From NCBI RefSeq assembly GCF_903913935.1, contig NZ_CAIWNH010000217.1, positions 1 to 43,608 of the forward strand: a DNA stretch of 43,608 nt, written 5' to 3'. Shown piece after piece: positions 41,481-43,608 of this stretch; position 1 is the first letter of the stretch, and each line of letters opens with the position of its first letter. The notes beneath the pieces were generated by a model. That model did not search any database and was not told where the DNA came from. It was given only the letters and a program-made list of their open reading frames with translations. The position numbers were made by a program, and so were the translations under genes. This DNA comes from an uncultured Mucilaginibacter sp. GTDB lineage: Bacteria; Bacteroidota; Bacteroidia; Sphingobacteriales; Sphingobacteriaceae.

Positions 41481-41678
41481 TAGCCCGAAACTCCGGGAAG
41501 TCATAAAGTCCGAATGATGCAAAATTTGCCTGTAATGGCTTTTATTGCAAGTATTTGCCGGGCCTGACCTGCTTTTTTTGTTTAATAAATTACTTCCGAA
41601 AAACATTTTTCAAACAGCAAACTATCCACCGATCGCTTTTTTCTTGCAGACTTTCTGACTTCCCGGACTTCCGGACTA
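41481..41678. repeat. Inverted repeat with a long internal loop between TPR gene and recF
   Basis: Left arm 41481-41515 (CCGAAACTCCGGGAAGTCAT, AAAGTCCG) and right arm 41646-41678 (GACTTTCTGACTTCCCGGACTTCCGG) are about 80% complementary, separated by 130 nt. It lies between divergent genes, so it is not placed as a terminator. Confidence 0.5.
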
Positions 41679-41689
41679 ATTCTATTCAC

Positions 41690-41697
41690 TACATTTG
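41690..41697 (+). promoter_or_regulatory. -7 box 4 nt before recF
   Basis: TACATTTG, then ACCA, then ATG. The box matches TAnnTTTG fully and the spacing predicts a leaderless recF mRNA. No TTTG at -33 is visible. Confidence 0.5.
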
Positions 41698-41701
41698 ACC
41701 A

Positions 41702-42802
41702 ATGTATTTGCAGCAGCTGACAGTCATCAATTTTAAGAATTACGCGGAGGCCGAACTGAAATTCAGTGAGGGGGTTAACGTATTCACCGGCAACAATGGC
41801 GCCGGCAAAACCAACCTGCTGGATGCAATACATTACCTGTCGCTTTGTAAAAGTTATTTTAACCCGATTGACAGCCAGCAGATCAAACAGGGGGAAGAAT
41901 TCTTTATTATCACCGGCAACTTTAATAAAAACGGTAATCCCGAAGCCGTGGCCTGTTCGGTAAAGCGGAACCAGAAAAAACAATTTAAGCGCAACAAAAA
42001 AGACTACCAGCGTTTAGCAGACCATATCGGTTTGTTCCCGCTGGTAATGGTATCGCCTTATGATATCAGTATCATTATTGAAGGCAGCGAAGAGCGGCGC
42101 AAGTTTATTGATAATGTGATCTCGCAAACGGATAACTCTTACCTGGATGAGCTGATTGCTTATAACAGGGTGCTGGTTAACAGGAACGCCTTATTAAAAC
42201 AAATTGCTGACACCGGCCGGTACGATCCTCATTTAATGGAAGTACTGGACGAGCAGTTAACCCAATCGGGCAACAGGATCTTTGAAAAACGTAAGGCTTT
42301 TATGGAAAGTTTTACGGAAATATTTAACAGGCATTATACGTTTTTGAGCGAAGACGCCGAATTGGTTGAACTGAGCTACGAATCACAGTTGCTGGCTGAT
42401 GACTTTGGCGCCTTATTAAAAAAAGGCATTGAAAGGGACAGGGTATTGGAGCGCACCACTTATGGCATCCATAAGGACGACCTTTTGTTTACCATCCATG
42501 GCATGCCGATGAAAAAGTTTGGGTCCCAGGGGCAGCAAAAGTCTTTTCTCATCGCCCTCAAACTGGCACAGTACAGCTTTTTATACCAGCAAAACGGCTT
42601 TAAGCCCATCCTGTTACTGGATGATATTTTTGATAAGCTTGACGACCTGCGGATAACCAAGCTGATGCAAATGATATCCAATCATGATTTCGGGCAGGTA
42701 TTTATTACCGATACCAATGTGGCAAGGGTTAAAAACGTATTTAAGGAAATTGGGGTGGAGATTAACCTGTTTAAAGTAAAAGGAGGAGAAATAGATGCGT
42801 AA
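41702..42802 (+). CDS. recF: DNA replication and repair protein RecF
   Basis: RecF is an SMC-like ATPase that helps load RecA at gapped DNA. The 366-residue product has the P-loop GNNGAGKTN at 30-38 after YLQQLTVINFKNY, the signature GSQGQQKSFLIALKLAQ near 276, and the Walker B segment PILLLDDIFDKLDDLR near 302. FITDTNVARV near 340 is the usual C-terminal motif. The ATG at 41702 is preceded by a promoter box at only 4 nt. The DUF721 gene overlaps its last 8 bp. Confidence 0.95.
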   Translation: MYLQQLTVINFKNYAEAELKFSEGVNVFTGNNGAGKTNLLDAIHYLSLCKSYFNPIDSQQIKQGEEFFIITGNFNKNGNPEAVACSVKRNQKKQFKRNKKDYQRLADHIGLFPLVMVSPYDISIIIEGSEERRKFIDNVISQTDNSYLDELIAYNRVLVNRNALLKQIADTGRYDPHLMEVLDEQLTQSGNRIFEKRKAFMESFTEIFNRHYTFLSEDAELVELSYESQLLADDFGALLKKGIERDRVLERTTYGIHKDDLLFTIHGMPMKKFGSQGQQKSFLIALKLAQYSFLYQQNGFKPILLLDDIFDKLDDLRITKLMQMISNHDFGQVFITDTNVARVKNVFKEIGVEINLFKVKGGEIDA

Positions 42803-43085
42803 AGCCAATGACAAATCGCTGAAAGAAGCGATTGAGCAAATGATGCAGGTTTACAAGATCAAACGCAAGTTTGATGAAACGGGCATCATCGCGCATTGGC
42901 CCGAGCTGGTGGGCAAACCGGTAGCCAACCGCACCAAGGAGTTGTTTATCCACGATAAAAAACTATTCCTCCGGCTGGAGTCATCAGTAGTAAAAAATGA
43001 ATTGATGAACATGCGTACGCAGATCATTCAAAAAATAAATGAAGAGGCTAACTCAATACTGGTTGAAGAAATTATTTTTCTTTAG
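42795..43085 (+). CDS. DUF721 (DciA-like) protein
   Basis: This 96-residue cytoplasmic protein has the DUF721 pattern: SLKEAIEQMMQVYKIKRKFDET, IIAHWPELVGKPVANRTKEL, then KKLFLRLESSVVKNELMNMRTQIIQKINEEA. DUF721 proteins related to DciA are linked to loading of the replicative helicase DnaB. The gene overlaps recF by 8 bp, with AGGAGG 5-10 nt before the ATG, so it is translationally coupled to recF. A minus-strand gene end overlaps its 3' end by 14 bp. Confidence 0.87.
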   Translation: MRKANDKSLKEAIEQMMQVYKIKRKFDETGIIAHWPELVGKPVANRTKELFIHDKKLFLRLESSVVKNELMNMRTQIIQKINEEANSILVEEIIFL

Positions 43086-43257
43086 TAAAGCGGGGAAGGA
43101 AGGTGCGGAAGTTGAGATCGTCGCTCATGCGGGAAAAAGCGAGGATTAAAATCCCCGGAAGTATGAACACCAATTGCGCTTCGGGGTGCGTCCTGTAAAG
43201 CAATACCGTACCTGAAACCAATACAATTATCAGTAGTGAGTATAAGATAATTACGAG
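43072..43257 (-). pseudogene. C-terminal fragment of a small membrane protein, cut at a sequence junction
   Basis: On the minus strand an open frame of 61 residues ends at 43072 with FRTFLPRFTKEK. It shows two hydrophobic stretches (YSLLIIVLVSGTVLLY and LVFILPGILILAF) separated by RTHPEAQ, and reads as a genuine membrane protein tail. Going upstream it hits a stop at 43258-43260 without any ATG or GTG start for a signal or helix. The upstream part seems replaced by foreign sequence. The family is not recognised. Confidence 0.5.
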
Positions 43258-43347
43258 CTAGAACGCGTGGTTAGACTCTTGCAGGATGAAAACTTCCTAT
43301 CTGTCCTAGAACGCATAGCAGATGCGCTAGAGGAACTTGCGTACTAA
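43246..43347 (+). pseudogene. 3' fragment of an unrecognised gene after the junction
   Basis: The frame preceding the TAA at 43345-43347 encodes ELERVVRLLQDENFLSVLER, then IADALEELAY, an amphipathic helical pattern typical of real small proteins. It opens only after a stop at 43243-43245 and has no start codon, so its 5' end is missing. The next small ORF may start at an overlapping TTG. No family is recognised. Confidence 0.4.
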
Positions 43348-43564
43348 CTTGGAACACATACACAAGTATTTCATCACCTGCCCAAAGTGTAATTGGGAGT
43401 CTGAGCATTACCCATGTCCTAACGGTGTAATGGATGCTTTAGAGATATGGACGAAAGACTTGTTAAGTCATGTCAGAACAAAGCATAAGATTCACTATGC
43501 GTTTTTATCTTTTAGGAGAAATTCAGTTAGAAGTGAAGTGATTTGTACTTGTGACAGGGGCTAA
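43337..43564 (+). CDS. Small zinc-finger-like protein of possible phage or plasmid origin
   Basis: The 75-residue ORF has no ATG; candidate starts are TTG at 43337 (overlapping the previous stop) and TTG at 43349. It contains CPKC, a further Cys in HYPCPNG, and HVRTKHKIH, so a C2H2-like zinc site is possible. Its end VICTCDRG adds two more Cys. Codon use differs from the rest of the window. Small proteins of this type are common in phages and plasmids. The stretch from 43565 to the window end has no recognisable gene. Confidence 0.45.
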   Translation: MRTNLEHIHKYFITCPKCNWESEHYPCPNGVMDALEIWTKDLLSHVRTKHKIHYAFLSFRRNSVRSEVICTCDRG

Positions 43565-43608
43565 CCTACGCGTTGATGTTGAGCGTTGGCGTAAATATGC
43601 CAAGGCAA

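Overview
The window looks like chromosomal DNA of a Bacteroidota bacterium of the family Sphingobacteriaceae, most like Mucilaginibacter or a close relative. This is judged from gene content and protein style, not from a database search. Supporting signs are Bacteroidota-type -7 boxes (TAnnTTTG, once with a matching TTTG 20 nt upstream), weak or absent Shine-Dalgarno sequences, the ftsX-DUF3098-uppP order, bacillithiol genes (bshA, ytxJ), small lipoproteins, and HYC_CC_PP and heavy-metal-binding-domain proteins. I saw no tRNA, rRNA or CRISPR array.

Left part (1-27700), mostly housekeeping: the tail of an IPExxxVDY-type gene before pyruvate kinase; a RibD/DHFR-like reductase; ftsX, DUF3098 and uppP; hflX; an M20 amidohydrolase; a methyltransferase; a DUF4870-like membrane protein; a diadenylate-cyclase-fold protein (possibly DACNV type); a GH3 glycosidase; a DUF393 plus TIGR01777 pair; bshA; a lactonase-family beta-propeller; an RluB-like pseudouridine synthase with a long basic repetitive N-terminus; a lytic transglycosylase; uvrA; bifunctional nnr; and a lipA, ECF sigma, anti-sigma operon on the minus strand.

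Middle part (27834-38380), accessory and metal-related, all on the minus strand: a CusABC-like copper/silver RND efflux operon with two adaptor genes, preceded by a small secreted heavy-metal-binding protein. Two HYC_CC_PP proteins, a beta-propeller with a CGCC motif and a flower-repeat protein follow upstream. Two operon genes are interrupted by one-base frame changes: one adaptor (one base too many in a homopolymer) and the cusA-like pump (one base too few). A 246-bp stretch bounded by imperfect inverted repeats lies between the efflux genes and the propeller gene.

Right part (38549-43608): osmC, an unknown protein, ytxJ, a 36-residue lipoprotein missed by ORF length cut-offs, ribH, a TPR protein, recF and DUF721. 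Near 43240-43258 the sequence changes character. A minus-strand membrane-protein gene is cut off there, and the last ~350 bp carry the tail of an unrelated ORF and a small zinc-finger-like ORF. This may be an assembly chimera or an insertion junction.

Two window-wide patterns stand out. First, many intergenic gaps hold long imperfect palindromes built from short repeated words, a different word in most gaps. Second, several genes (lipA, recF, both HYC_CC_PP genes, and with weaker boxes ytxJ and the propeller gene) have a -7-like box exactly 4 nt before the start codon, which predicts leaderless or nearly leaderless mRNAs.
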